Notes under the pieces: generated by a model
Databases searched by the model: none
Told to the model about the DNA's origin: nothing
Seen by the model: only the letters and a program-made list of their open reading frames with translations
Part shown: piece after piece, positions 1-8,079 of the stretch
Numbering within the stretch: the stretch's first letter is position 1
Layout: each line of letters begins with the position of its first letter
Translations under genes and position numbers: made by a program
Origin: Nocardia yamanashiensis NBRC 100130
GTDB lineage: Bacteria; Actinomycetota; Actinomycetes; Mycobacteriales; Mycobacteriaceae
Assembly: GCF_001613325.1 (NCBI RefSeq)
Contig: NZ_BDCD01000002.1
Coordinates: forward strand, 248,001 to 312,000
Length of the DNA: 64,000 nt
Direction: 5' to 3'

Positions 1-1
1 G

Positions 2-313
2 CTGCGCAGTTCCGCGCAGCGGCTGGGCGCGACGCTGGCGCCGGAACTGCCCGGACTGCTCGACCAGTTCATCTCCATCACCGTCGATTCCGGTGGCACC
101 CAGGTGATTCCGCTGATTCCGTTGCTGAAACGGCTGATGAACTACCTCCAGTTGTTCATGCAGAAGGGCGGGCCGGCGCTGGAGATCATCCGGCCGTATC
201 TGCTCGACCCGCTCGAGCACGCCGAGGTCGATCTCGGCAAGACCATGGACGGGCTGCTCGCGGCGTTCCCCGAGGGCAAGGGATTCCGGCTGCTCGTCGA
301 CATACCGCACTGA
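2..313 (+). CDS. C-terminal end of an Mce-family protein (partial, 5' truncated)
   Basis: The reading frame is open from the window edge and stops at 311-313, giving the last 103 residues. The piece is helical, with repeated leucine-rich stretches and the tail LLVDIP, and has no membrane segment. It lies 22 bases upstream of three Mce-associated protein genes on the same strand, the usual place for the last mce gene (mceF) of a YrbE-Mce lipid-import operon. The assignment rests mainly on this position. The MlaD/MCE core domain would lie outside the window, so the family cannot be confirmed from the visible part. Confidence 0.5.
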   Translation: MRSSAQRLGATLAPELPGLLDQFISITVDSGGTQVIPLIPLLKRLMNYLQLFMQKGGPALEIIRPYLLDPLEHAEVDLGKTMDGLLAAFPEGKGFRLLVDIPH

Positions 314-335
314 TCCGGCTTCGGAAGGGGTACAG

Positions 336-968
336 ATGAAGTCACGTTGGATAGAGATGGACGCCGGCGGAATCCGGATTCCGCTGCTCGGTCTGGCGGC
401 GGCCGTGCTGGCCGTCGTCACGCTGGCGGGGGTCATGGGGTATCGCAACTGGGACCTGGCCGCGCGCAATGACGATCTCGGCGCATCGCTCGCCGATGCG
501 CGGCGCAAGGAAGCCGATTGTGTGGCGGCCATTCAGGCGGGGACCGATTTCCTGCTGGCGGCCAATAACTTCGACTATCGCAAGCCGGAGGAATGGACCA
601 CGCGGATGGCCGCGCTGACCACCGGGCCCGTGCACGACTATTTCGCCACCGACAAAGTGGCGCAGGACAATTCGGCTCTCATCACGGCGGGGAAGCTGCG
701 CAAGACCAGCACCGTGGCGGACGCGGCGTGCGCGCTGCAGACCGCCACGGGGGTGCGGGTGATCGCGCAACTCGACGAGAGCACCCAGAATTTCCAGGTC
801 AGCGACCCGGTCAAGACCACGTCGGCGGTATGGGCGGAACTCGGGAAGGTCGACGGGGCTTGGAAAGTCATCGACTCGGGGCGTGGGGATCAGGCGCTCA
901 AAGGTGATCTGACCGCCGCCCAGCCCGCGGGGCCGACCGCCACCACTCCGGCCGAACAGCCGCGATAA
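336..968 (+). CDS. Mce-associated membrane protein
   Basis: A 210-residue protein with one N-terminal transmembrane segment at about residues 14-35 and a soluble exported domain of the SnoaL/NTF2-like kind seen in Mce-associated (Mas) proteins, then a Pro/Ala/Thr-rich tail. The start at 336 is preceded by GGAAGGGG. It is the first of three consecutive genes with the same architecture. All three share a pattern of FL near residue 70, a central helix pair, and a strand ending in WKV. Such proteins are known to accompany Mce lipid transporters and are thought to stabilise or assist them. The present role is inferred from that context. Confidence 0.75.
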   Translation: MKSRWIEMDAGGIRIPLLGLAAAVLAVVTLAGVMGYRNWDLAARNDDLGASLADARRKEADCVAAIQAGTDFLLAANNFDYRKPEEWTTRMAALTTGPVHDYFATDKVAQDNSALITAGKLRKTSTVADAACALQTATGVRVIAQLDESTQNFQVSDPVKTTSAVWAELGKVDGAWKVIDSGRGDQALKGDLTAAQPAGPTATTPAEQPR

Positions 969-981
969 GGAGGGACCGATC

Positions 982-1599
982 ATGGAGAAGACGGCGAAAC
1001 AGCGGTCCTGGCGGGACCGGTCCATCGTGGTGACGGGGCGGCGGCGACTGGCCACGGGGATCGCGGCGGCGGTGCTGCTCGGTGGAACCGGTTCGGCGCT
1101 GGGATATTTCGCGTACGAGCACGGGAGGGCCGCGGACCAGGTCGTGGCCGCCCGGGCGCTCGCGGCCGACCGGGACTCGGCGGCCAAGGCCGGATCCGAA
1201 TTCCTCACCACCATGTTCACCGTGAACAGCGGCAGCCTCGAACACTGGGACAGCGCGGTACTGGCCGGCACCACCGACTCCATGCACGCACAGCTGGCGC
1301 AATGGAAAACCGTGCTGCAGAAGCTGGTATCGGCCAACATGGAAATGAGCAGCACGGTCAAGGACGTAGGCGTGGTGTCGCAAGCCGGGGACGCGGTGAC
1401 GCTGCTGGCGGTCATCGAATCGACCGGTCGCACCAGCCCCGACAGCGCCGCACCGAATATCACCACCAGTTCGGCGCTGATCGACCTGCGCCAGATCGAC
1501 GGGAAATGGAAGGTGCAGGGCTACGGCCCCGCCGGCGGCATGCCGCCCGCCGCACCGGCCACCAGTCCCGCCCCCACCCCCGACCAGACCCCGCGCTGA
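982..1599 (+). CDS. Mce-associated membrane protein
   Basis: A 205-residue protein with a basic N-terminus, one membrane segment at about residues 26-45, and an exported domain ending in a proline-rich tail. A strong AAGGAGGG ribosome site lies upstream of the ATG, 13 bases after the previous gene, so the two are almost certainly co-transcribed. The sequences FLTTMFTVNSG, the W around residue 90 and the closing GKWKVQGYG align with the next gene, marking the two as paralogues by duplication. Likely an accessory of the Mce transporter encoded upstream. Confidence 0.75.
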   Translation: MEKTAKQRSWRDRSIVVTGRRRLATGIAAAVLLGGTGSALGYFAYEHGRAADQVVAARALAADRDSAAKAGSEFLTTMFTVNSGSLEHWDSAVLAGTTDSMHAQLAQWKTVLQKLVSANMEMSSTVKDVGVVSQAGDAVTLLAVIESTGRTSPDSAAPNITTSSALIDLRQIDGKWKVQGYGPAGGMPPAAPATSPAPTPDQTPR

Positions 1600-1618
1600 C
1601 CGCGAAAGAACTCGAGAC

Positions 1619-2347
1619 ATGAAGACCACAACAGACCAGCCCGAGACCGCGACTGAAGCAAAGAACGCGACTGAGGCTGAGACCGCGACTCAGAGTGAGG
1701 CCGCGTTGGACACCGAGGAGCCGAAGTTGTCGGCAGCGACTCGGTCCGCGACCGGGCCGCGGCGAATCGGCGTGCCGGTCGTGGCGGCCGTGGCCGCGGT
1801 GATCGCCGTCCTGGCGGCCGGAATGGGCATCGGCGCATGGCATTACGCCGCCGCGCGGCACGATCTCGAAGTGACGGCGCGCGGCTTCGACGCCCAGGCC
1901 GGTGATCGGGAGGCCGCGCTGAAGGCCGGCGCGAGCTTTCTCGCCACCGCCTATACGGTCGACGCCGCAGGTGACAAGAGTATGGCGAAATGGAATGCCG
2001 CCATGCTCGCCGCCACCACCGATACGCTGAAAGACCAAGTGCGGCAGACCAAAGCGCTGCTGAGCCTGCTCGCCGAGGCGAACGCCAGTATGACGGGCAC
2101 GGTCTCCGACTCCGCGGTCATCAGCCAGAACGACACTCTGATCCGGATGCTGGCGGTGGTGAAGCTGACCGGCAGCGCCCCGGGGCAGACCGAACCGACC
2201 ACCGGATCGGTCACCGAATACGTCGACCTGATGAAGGTGGACGGACAATGGAAGGTGTTCAGCTACAAGGACATCGGCACCAAGACCGGTACCGGTGAAC
2301 CCGGGGCCGGACTGCCGGGACTGCCCGCCACCCAGCCCGCGAAGTAG
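1619..2347 (+). CDS. Mce-associated membrane protein with charged cytoplasmic tail
   Basis: A 242-residue protein. Residues 1-50 are rich in Glu, Thr and Ala and are predicted disordered and cytoplasmic. A membrane helix follows at about 58-80, then the Mce-associated exported domain (FLATAYTVDAAG, then WKVFSYKDIG). It begins 19 bases after the preceding gene with only a weak AAAGAA site, so translation may depend on reading through from upstream. A hairpin terminator follows at 2356-2389, making this the last gene of the mce operon. The acidic/threonine-rich N-terminal extension is absent from its two paralogues. Confidence 0.75.
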   Translation: MKTTTDQPETATEAKNATEAETATQSEAALDTEEPKLSAATRSATGPRRIGVPVVAAVAAVIAVLAAGMGIGAWHYAAARHDLEVTARGFDAQAGDREAALKAGASFLATAYTVDAAGDKSMAKWNAAMLAATTDTLKDQVRQTKALLSLLAEANASMTGTVSDSAVISQNDTLIRMLAVVKLTGSAPGQTEPTTGSVTEYVDLMKVDGQWKVFSYKDIGTKTGTGEPGAGLPGLPATQPAK

Positions 2348-2355
2348 TCCCGGCG

Positions 2356-2389
2356 CCGTCGGCGGGTTCGGTTGGGGGCCCGCCGGCGG
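2356..2389 (+). terminator. Hairpin terminator of the mce operon
   Basis: Arms CCGTCGGCGGG and CCCGCCGGCGG pair with one mismatch around a 12-base loop, 9 bases after the last Mce-associated stop codon. No T-run follows, as is common for actinobacterial terminators. Confidence 0.55.
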
Positions 2390-2496
2390 AAGCCTGCGGA
2401 ACGGTCGTCTTGCTGCGGGTACGAGCTGACCACCCGATCACGGGCGTAGGCTCGTCAGCAGGGATGCGGCCGTCGACGTGAAGGCAGGACCCGACT

Positions 2497-3456
2497 GTGG
2501 GCAAGACCATGACTCCCGCGCAGATACTGCGTGAACTCGAGCCGGTCGCGGAAGCCAATCTGAACCGGCACCTCTCCCTGGCCAAGGACTGGCACCCCCA
2601 CGACTACGTGCCGTGGAGCCAGGGCCGCAATTTCGCCGCCATGGGCGGAACCGACTGGAGCCCGGAACAATCCGGGCTGTCGGAGGTGGCGCGCGCCGCC
2701 GTGGTCACCAACCTGCTCACCGAGGACAATCTGCCCTCCTACCACCGCCTCATCTCCACCGCGTTCTCCCGCGACGGCGCCTGGCGCACCTGGGTGGATC
2801 GCTGGACCGCCGAGGAGAACCGGCACGGCATCGCGTTGCGCGACTACCTGGTGGTCACCCGCAGCGTCGACCCGGTCGCGCTGGAACAGGCCCGTATGGC
2901 GTGCGTCTCGCAAGGCGTCGACAACCCCAATGGCACCGGCGACCACACCGTGCTGCCCGGCGTCGCCTACGTGACTTTCCAGGAACTGGCCACCCGCGTC
3001 TCGCACCGCAATACCGGCCGCGTCTGCCAGGACCCGGTAGCCGACCGGCTGCTGTCGCGCATCGCCGCCGACGAGAACCTGCACATGGTCTTCTACCGCA
3101 ATATCTGCGGCGCGGCCCTGGACCTGGTCCCCGACGCGGCGCTGTCGGCCATCGCCGCGGTGATCCGCAACTTCCGCATGCCCGGCGCGGGCATGCCCGA
3201 CTTCCGCCGCAACAGCGTCCTGATCGCCAAACACGGCATCTACGACCTGCGCCAGCACCTCGACGAAGTCGTCCTGCCTGTCCTGCGCAAATGGAACATC
3301 TTCGACCGCAACGACTTCGGCCCCGCCGGTGAGCAGACCCGCGACGCCCTGGCCGCCCACCTCGATTCCCTCGCCAAGGACGTCATCCGTTTCGAAGAAC
3401 AACGCGACCGAGCATTGGCCCGAGACGCCGCCCGCGCCGCCCGCAACTCCGGCTGA
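2497..3456 (+). CDS. Acyl-ACP desaturase (DesA family)
   Basis: A 319-residue soluble diiron desaturase of the plant stearoyl-ACP type used by mycolic-acid bacteria to introduce double bonds into ACP-bound fatty acids. The diiron ligands are visible as LLTEDNLPSYH, EENRHG and DENLH, matching the E-x2-H pattern of the four-helix core. Its length equals that of mycobacterial DesA1/DesA2 (about 320). Start GTG at 2497 has weak AAGGCAGG upstream. An in-frame ATG at 2509 is an alternative. The gene stands alone between the mce operon and the secretion pair. It may act in mycolate or unsaturated fatty-acid synthesis. Which desaturase position it makes cannot be told. Confidence 0.9.
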   Translation: MGKTMTPAQILRELEPVAEANLNRHLSLAKDWHPHDYVPWSQGRNFAAMGGTDWSPEQSGLSEVARAAVVTNLLTEDNLPSYHRLISTAFSRDGAWRTWVDRWTAEENRHGIALRDYLVVTRSVDPVALEQARMACVSQGVDNPNGTGDHTVLPGVAYVTFQELATRVSHRNTGRVCQDPVADRLLSRIAADENLHMVFYRNICGAALDLVPDAALSAIAAVIRNFRMPGAGMPDFRRNSVLIAKHGIYDLRQHLDEVVLPVLRKWNIFDRNDFGPAGEQTRDALAAHLDSLAKDVIRFEEQRDRALARDAARAARNSG

Positions 3457-3564
3457 GCCCGCGCGACCGGATTCCTCCACACCCCGGAAGTTGTCCACAA
3501 CTTCACTTCCCGCCCTGCCGCCGAGCCCCGCGCCGACTAATCTCGCGGAGGAAAGGGGGCTCGC

Positions 3565-3873
3565 ATGGGGGACATGCTGCACACCGACCTGGACGCCTTA
3601 CGCATTATGGCGGCCCGCATCCGCAACGAAGCCGACACCATCACGGCCATAGACCCGGTGGCCCTGATAGCCGAAGCCGCCGGCGCCATGCCCAATTCCG
3701 CCATCGGCGCCGCCGCCTCCGGAGCCGGAGAACCCCTCCGCGCCCTCCTCACCCGCATGGCCACCCGCCTCCAAACCCTGGCCGCCACCACAGATTCCAC
3801 CGCCCACACCTACGAGGCCACCGACCACGCCTACCGCACCCAACTCGACGACTACCTAACCGGCCCGGCCTGA
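3565..3873 (+). CDS. EspC/WXG100-like type VII secretion-associated protein
   Basis: A 102-residue all-helical protein without signal peptide, built of two long Ala-rich helices separated near residues 40-60. The second helix ends with YEATD, which fits the YxxxD/E export signal of type VII (ESX) substrates. There is no canonical W-x-G, so it is closer to the EspC/ESX-1-associated family than to EsxA/B. Start ATG at 3565 follows AGGAAAGGGGG. It lies 92 bases upstream of a WXG-containing hydrolase on the same strand, suggesting it forms an export partner of that protein. No ESX core genes are in the window. Confidence 0.65.
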   Translation: MGDMLHTDLDALRIMAARIRNEADTITAIDPVALIAEAAGAMPNSAIGAAASGAGEPLRALLTRMATRLQTLAATTDSTAHTYEATDHAYRTQLDDYLTGPA

Positions 3874-3965
3874 ACCGCGGTCCAACTCTCGGTGAGGTGG
3901 TGGCGGATGGGTGCGAGTGTCACTGCGTGACGGCGTTTTGGTCGGATTTGCTGGGAGGGGGCGTA

Positions 3966-5633
3966 ATGCGGGCAGGGTTGTCGCAGGTGCGGGAGTGGTT
4001 TCCCGGACGAGCGGGGGACGCTAGCGAGGCGGTTGTGGTGGCGGCGAGGGAGTTTCGTGCCGCGATGGACGAGGTTGGGCGGGCCGTGGATCAGGCGATG
4101 GCGCAGTGGAGTGGGGCGGCTGCCACGGCGGCTTCGTTGCGGGCGTTGGAATCGCAGTTGGCGGCCAATCACATCGGGGCGGCGGTGGTGGATATCGCGG
4201 ATGCGCTGGCCGATGCTGCGGGATTGAGTGAGGTGTGTGCGCTGGTGCGGGGGATCGAGGCCGAGGCCGTGGCGGGTGGGTGTGTGGTCGAGGAGGACGG
4301 GACCGTCGTGCCGCCACGGGTGGAGACCGGCAATGCGGCGGCCGATCTCACTCTGCAGTGGCATTTCGATGAAACGGCGGCGACCTTGCAGGCGCGGCTG
4401 GTGCCATTGCTCGAGACCGCGGGGGATACCGACCGCGAGGTGGGGGAGCGGTTGGCCGCTGGTGTGACGGCATTGGGGGAGCTCGCGGGTGCGCCGCGGG
4501 GCGGAACTTTGCGGAGCCGGGTGACAGGGATTCTCGACGGGACCGACATGCTGCCGGAGGATCCGAAGGCATTGTGCGCGTTCTGGGAAACGCTGTCCCC
4601 GGCCGAGCAGGACGCGTTGTTCGCATTCGATCCGGGGATCGGGAATCGGGACGGGATTCCCGTGGTGGCGCGGGACTATTACAACCGGGCGGATCTCGAG
4701 CGATTGCGCGCCGCCGCGACGGGAGATCTCGCGGCGCTCGACGCGCAGCATCCCGGCTGGGCCGGCCGCGAGGAGCTGCCCGACACCGTGCGCGAATGGA
4801 ATCATTTGCAGCGCTGGGAATCTCAACGGGTGGAGCTGCGAACTCGGCTCGCCGACTATCAGGCGGTTGCGAGTGAGATAGGTGCGGATGCCGGAAGCCG
4901 GTATCTGCTCGCGGTCGATGATCGCGGGCGCGGAGCCATCGCGGTCAACAATCCCGACGCGGCACGCAATATCGCGACCTTCGTCCCCGGCACCGATTCC
5001 CCGCTGCGGAATATCGGGTGGGGAACGGCCCGCGCCGCGGCCCTGGTATCCGCCGCCGGACGGGCGGACGCGTCGGCGCGTACCGCCGCCGTTGCCTGGT
5101 ACGGGTACCAGGCTCCGCCGGATTTGGCTGCGGCAACCCAGGATCGGTACGCGGACGACGGCGCACCCCTGCTCGACCGCTTCCAGGACGGGCTGCGCGC
5201 AACCCACGACGGTGCACCCTCGCACAACACCGTGGTCGGCCACTCCTACGGAACCACGGTGATCGGGGTGGCCGCCGGATCCGGATCGCTCGCGGCGGAC
5301 GCCGTCGTCCTCGCGGGCAGCCCCGGCGTCGAGGCCGAGCGGGTTACCGAACTGCATCTCGACGGGATCGCGAGCGAGCACGTGCACGAGCGCGTGTTCG
5401 CCACCGCCGATCCCGGCGATCCGATTCCGGTATTGGGTCCGTTCGTGCACGGACCGGACCCGGCCGACCCGGACTTCGGGGCCCGGGTTTTCGAATCCGC
5501 GGCCCCGACCCTGGATCTGCCGTTGCTGCGCGGCGTCCCACTCGATCCCTGGGTGCACGGAAGATATTGGGAATCGGGCAATCCGGGCTTGTATACGCAG
5601 GGCCGAATTATTGCCGGAACCTATGACCGCTGA
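3966..5633 (+). CDS. WXG-like N-terminus fused to DUF1023 alpha/beta-hydrolase (candidate type VII effector)
   Basis: A 555-residue protein. The first 110 residues are helical and contain QWSGAAATAA, a W-x-G turn typical of type VII substrates. From about residue 260 the sequence follows the DUF1023 alpha/beta-hydrolase family. The nucleophile elbow is GHSYG near residue 423, the acid is probably in the DPGDPIP segment, and a histidine sits in the VHGRYW segment near the C-terminus. No signal peptide is present. The ATG at 3966 is preferred because GGGAGGGG ends 5 bases upstream. A GTG at 3897 would lengthen it by 23 residues without a ribosome site. Codon third positions are G-rich, unlike the C-rich preceding gene. 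Export, lipase or toxin activity is inference. Confidence 0.75.
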   Translation: MRAGLSQVREWFPGRAGDASEAVVVAAREFRAAMDEVGRAVDQAMAQWSGAAATAASLRALESQLAANHIGAAVVDIADALADAAGLSEVCALVRGIEAEAVAGGCVVEEDGTVVPPRVETGNAAADLTLQWHFDETAATLQARLVPLLETAGDTDREVGERLAAGVTALGELAGAPRGGTLRSRVTGILDGTDMLPEDPKALCAFWETLSPAEQDALFAFDPGIGNRDGIPVVARDYYNRADLERLRAAATGDLAALDAQHPGWAGREELPDTVREWNHLQRWESQRVELRTRLADYQAVASEIGADAGSRYLLAVDDRGRGAIAVNNPDAARNIATFVPGTDSPLRNIGWGTARAAALVSAAGRADASARTAAVAWYGYQAPPDLAAATQDRYADDGAPLLDRFQDGLRATHDGAPSHNTVVGHSYGTTVIGVAAGSGSLAADAVVLAGSPGVEAERVTELHLDGIASEHVHERVFATADPGDPIPVLGPFVHGPDPADPDFGARVFESAAPTLDLPLLRGVPLDPWVHGRYWESGNPGLYTQGRIIAGTYDR

Positions 5634-5757
5634 ATACAGGGCCGCGAGCTGCGGCCGCCCGTAGTCCACCTATGGGTAACGGGTTCTTTGCGGGACGCTC
5701 TGTAGCACCTAAATGGTCCACTGATCAACGTGGTTTGAAACGGTTGGCTTCATGCTA

Positions 5758-5772
5758 CTGTTCGGTGAACAG
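5758..5772 (+). promoter_or_regulatory. Palindromic operator candidate in the promoter of the gene at 5794
   Basis: CTGTTC-GGT-GAACAG is a perfect inverted repeat lying 22 bases before the start codon. A TTGAAA at 5735-5740 and TACTGT at 5756-5761 could be the -35 and -10 elements (15-base spacer), so the palindrome would cover the -10 region. No regulator gene adjoins it. It differs from the SOS boxes near lexA. Confidence 0.45.
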
Positions 5773-5793
5773 AGGTTGGGAAGTCGGAGATAA

Positions 5794-6474
5794 ATGCGCA
5801 CAGAGAACATCAATAGGAAGTTCAAACTGCATGACGAGCGCAGGTTAGCCGCCCAACTTCCGGAGCAATTGCAGGGTCTCGACGTTGTCGGTTTCGTGCG
5901 GGTCGATGAGTTTCCGGAAGAGTTGCTGAAGTCCTTCGACGAATTCGCGTCGGGCTCGGTGGCGCCGCACGCCCGCATCTATCGCAACGCACAGCCCAAT
6001 AGCATCGACGCGTGGGTGCTGGACCTGTTGCGCCAGGCCGATATCAGCGATCGCTTCTACCTGCGCACCGGCCTGGAGTACTTCCCGTGGGCGGACTGCC
6101 GGGTGCTCGATCACCGCTGGCTGGAGTCCCTGCGCCGCGTGATCGGTCCGAACCAGGGCTTCATCTCGCAGCGCAAGTCCTCGGCCGCGCTGACCATCGG
6201 CGCTCAGTACGAGGTCCTGGGCTTCATCGCCCCGGCCTCGCTCGCCCCGTCGCTCCCCGCCCCGGCCCCGGCCGAGCAGTCCGCCGCCGGCGCGGAATCG
6301 TTCGATCCGGACGGCCCGACCCGCCGCATCGTGCACGCGCCGCCGGTCGCCTCGGAGCCCGCCGCCGCCCAGCCGGTCGATCGGGCCGACGACGAGGCGC
6401 CGACCCGTCTGCTGCAGCGCATCGTGGAGCCGATCGCCGAACCGGCGCGCCCCGCCGAATCGAGCGAGCGCTAG
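5794..6474 (+). CDS. Hypothetical cytoplasmic protein with Pro/Ala-rich acidic tail
   Basis: A 226-residue protein I do not recognise. Residues 1-145 form a compact, mixed alpha/beta-looking domain (KFKLHDERRL, EFPEELLKSF, FYLRTGLEYFPW, VIGPNQGFISQRKS). Residues 150-226 are Pro/Ala/Glu-rich and probably disordered, with TRRIVHAP and TRLLQRIVEP as two similar short basic motifs. There is no signal peptide or membrane segment. Start ATG at 5794 has GGAGAT 5 bases upstream. It is a single-gene unit with its own promoter and palindrome. The short repeated T-R-x-[IL] motifs in the tail may be peptide docking sites. That is a guess. Confidence 0.7.
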   Translation: MRTENINRKFKLHDERRLAAQLPEQLQGLDVVGFVRVDEFPEELLKSFDEFASGSVAPHARIYRNAQPNSIDAWVLDLLRQADISDRFYLRTGLEYFPWADCRVLDHRWLESLRRVIGPNQGFISQRKSSAALTIGAQYEVLGFIAPASLAPSLPAPAPAEQSAAGAESFDPDGPTRRIVHAPPVASEPAAAQPVDRADDEAPTRLLQRIVEPIAEPARPAESSER

Positions 6475-6481
6475 CCGCCGG

Positions 6482-7186
6482 TCAGTATCCGATGGTGAAG
6501 CGGCGCTGGACGAATCGCGGCAGTTCCGCCTCGTCGACCAGCGCCACCGCCGCGTCCGCATAGGACACGCGGCTCAGTCCGTCGGCGTCCCGGACCGGCT
6601 GATCGGTGCCGATCCGGAACCGTCCGGTGCGCTCGCCCGGGCCGATCTGCTCGGCCGGGCTGAGATAGGTCCACAGCCGATTCGACGTGCGCAGCGTGTC
6701 GAGCGCCGCGCGATGCCCCTTGACCGCCACCGCGTATTCGCGCGGCAGGCCGAGTCGTTCGAGTCCGTCCCCGAGCTCGTCGAGATCCAGATCGGCGGGC
6801 GTGCGCCCGGGCGCGGATTCGAGACTGCCCGCGCCGCCGACCACGATCAGCCGGGTGCGCGGCCGGGTCTCCAAGGCCCGCAGCAGCGACCGTGCCACCG
6901 TGGCGTACGCGGTCGGATCGGCGATCGACTGCGCCACCGTCGCCGCGAAATCCTGTGCCGCATTACCGGGTTGGTAGCAGCTGATCAGCACGTCCAGGCC
7001 CGGCAGCTCGGCCGCCACGGCGGCGCTGTCGAACACGTCCAGCGCCCGCCATTCGACCTCGGGCCGGGCGTCCGGGGCGCCGGCCGGGTTCCGGGTGAAG
7101 GCGCGCACCCGATGGCCGCGCCCCACCGCCTCCGCCACTACTTCGCGGCCGATATTGCCGGTGGCGCCGATGATTCCGATGAACAC
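6482..7186 (-). CDS. NAD(P)-binding NmrA/SDR-type oxidoreductase
   Basis: A 234-residue atypical short-chain dehydrogenase. Rossmann motif GATGNIG occurs at residues 7-13 and RAFTRNP follows the second strand. There is no YxxxK catalytic pair in the usual position, as in NmrA/NAD(P)H-binding family members. The GTG at 7186 is chosen because AGGAGA lies 6 bases upstream. Upstream in-frame codons would add 22 residues lacking a ribosome site and preceding the first Rossmann strand. It is divergent from a TetR gene at 7288 that probably controls it. Substrate unknown. Confidence 0.8.
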   Translation of the reverse strand: MFIGIIGATGNIGREVVAEAVGRGHRVRAFTRNPAGAPDARPEVEWRALDVFDSAAVAAELPGLDVLISCYQPGNAAQDFAATVAQSIADPTAYATVARSLLRALETRPRTRLIVVGGAGSLESAPGRTPADLDLDELGDGLERLGLPREYAVAVKGHRAALDTLRTSNRLWTYLSPAEQIGPGERTGRFRIGTDQPVRDADGLSRVSYADAAVALVDEAELPRFVQRRFTIGY

Positions 7187-7287
7187 GAGACTCTCCTGAG
7201 ATCCGAACGGATGCGGTGTGAGAAAACTATACGGTGTGAAGTTTTGTGACAATGTTGAGTAATCTCACACTGTTGTAGAGTTGCGTC
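7187..7287. promoter_or_regulatory. Divergent promoter/operator region of the NmrA-type and TetR genes
   Basis: GTGTGAG at 7216-7222 and CTCACAC at 7264-7270 are inverted copies, and GTGTGAA recurs at 7234-7240. On the minus strand TATAGT (7231 to 7226) is a good -10 for the oxidoreductase. On the plus strand TAGAGT at 7276-7281 sits 6 bases before the TetR start, consistent with a leaderless transcript. The repeats overlap both promoters, as expected for an autoregulating TetR repressor. Confidence 0.5.
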
Positions 7288-8001
7288 GTGAGCAGTGCGG
7301 TGCCGACCAGGCGGGAGCGACGGCGTTCGGAGACGACGGCCGAGATCAAGGCGGTCGCGCTGCGGCTGATGGCCGACGGCGGGCCCGGCGCGATCACCCT
7401 GCGCGCCATCGCCCGTGAGATGGGGATGACCGCCAATGCGGTCTACAGCTATTTCGCCACCCGCGACGACCTGGTGACGGCGCTCATCGCCGATGTGTAC
7501 GGTCAGCTGGCCGATGCGGTGGAAGCCGCCCGCGACGCCCGCCCCGCCGATGATGCCGCCGGGCGAATCCTGGCCTGGGCGTGCGCCTTTCGCGAGTGGT
7601 CCCTGGCGAACGAACAGGGTTTCCGGCTCATCTACGGCGATCCGGTCCCCGGTTATCAGCCGCCGCCCGGCGGTCCCGCGCCCGAGGCCGAGCATCGCGC
7701 CTGCACCGGGCTGACCGGATTGGTGGCCGGAGCCTGGCCCGGGGCCGAGCGGACCTATGCCGAAGGCGATTTCGACTGGGCGGACTTCGGCCCGGAACTG
7801 GTCGCCACCATCCGGGCGGAATTCCCCGGCCTGCCACCGGCGGCGGTCGCGATCGCCCTGCGCCTGTGGGGTCGCATGCACGGCCTGGTCGCGCTGGAAG
7901 TGCTGGGCCGGCTGGGAATCCAGACCGCGAACGCCGGCAAGCTGTATCGCGCCGAGATCACCCACCTGATCCGTTCCCTGGGCTTGACCCCACCGGATTG
8001 A
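7288..8001 (+). CDS. TetR/AcrR-family regulator with WHG-type C-terminal domain
   Basis: A 237-residue repressor. The helix-turn-helix is at residues 20-60 (TLRAIAREMGMTANAVYSYF), followed by a ligand domain containing [15 protein letters not shown], the hallmark of the TetR_C_33/WHG group. It is paralogous along its length to the regulator at 42273-42953, sharing RRERRR.ETTAEIK and WGRMHGLV. The GTG start has no ribosome site but lies 6 bases after a TAGAGT -10 element, suggesting leaderless translation. It faces the NmrA-type gene, its likely target. Ligand unknown. Confidence 0.88.
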   Translation: MSSAVPTRRERRRSETTAEIKAVALRLMADGGPGAITLRAIAREMGMTANAVYSYFATRDDLVTALIADVYGQLADAVEAARDARPADDAAGRILAWACAFREWSLANEQGFRLIYGDPVPGYQPPPGGPAPEAEHRACTGLTGLVAGAWPGAERTYAEGDFDWADFGPELVATIRAEFPGLPPAAVAIALRLWGRMHGLVALEVLGRLGIQTANAGKLYRAEITHLIRSLGLTPPD

Positions 8002-8079
8002 TCGGGGTTCGCCGCGAACCGGACACTCACGGCATACGTTGTTCTCGTATCGCCCACGTGACGGATCGAAGGTGCCGAT

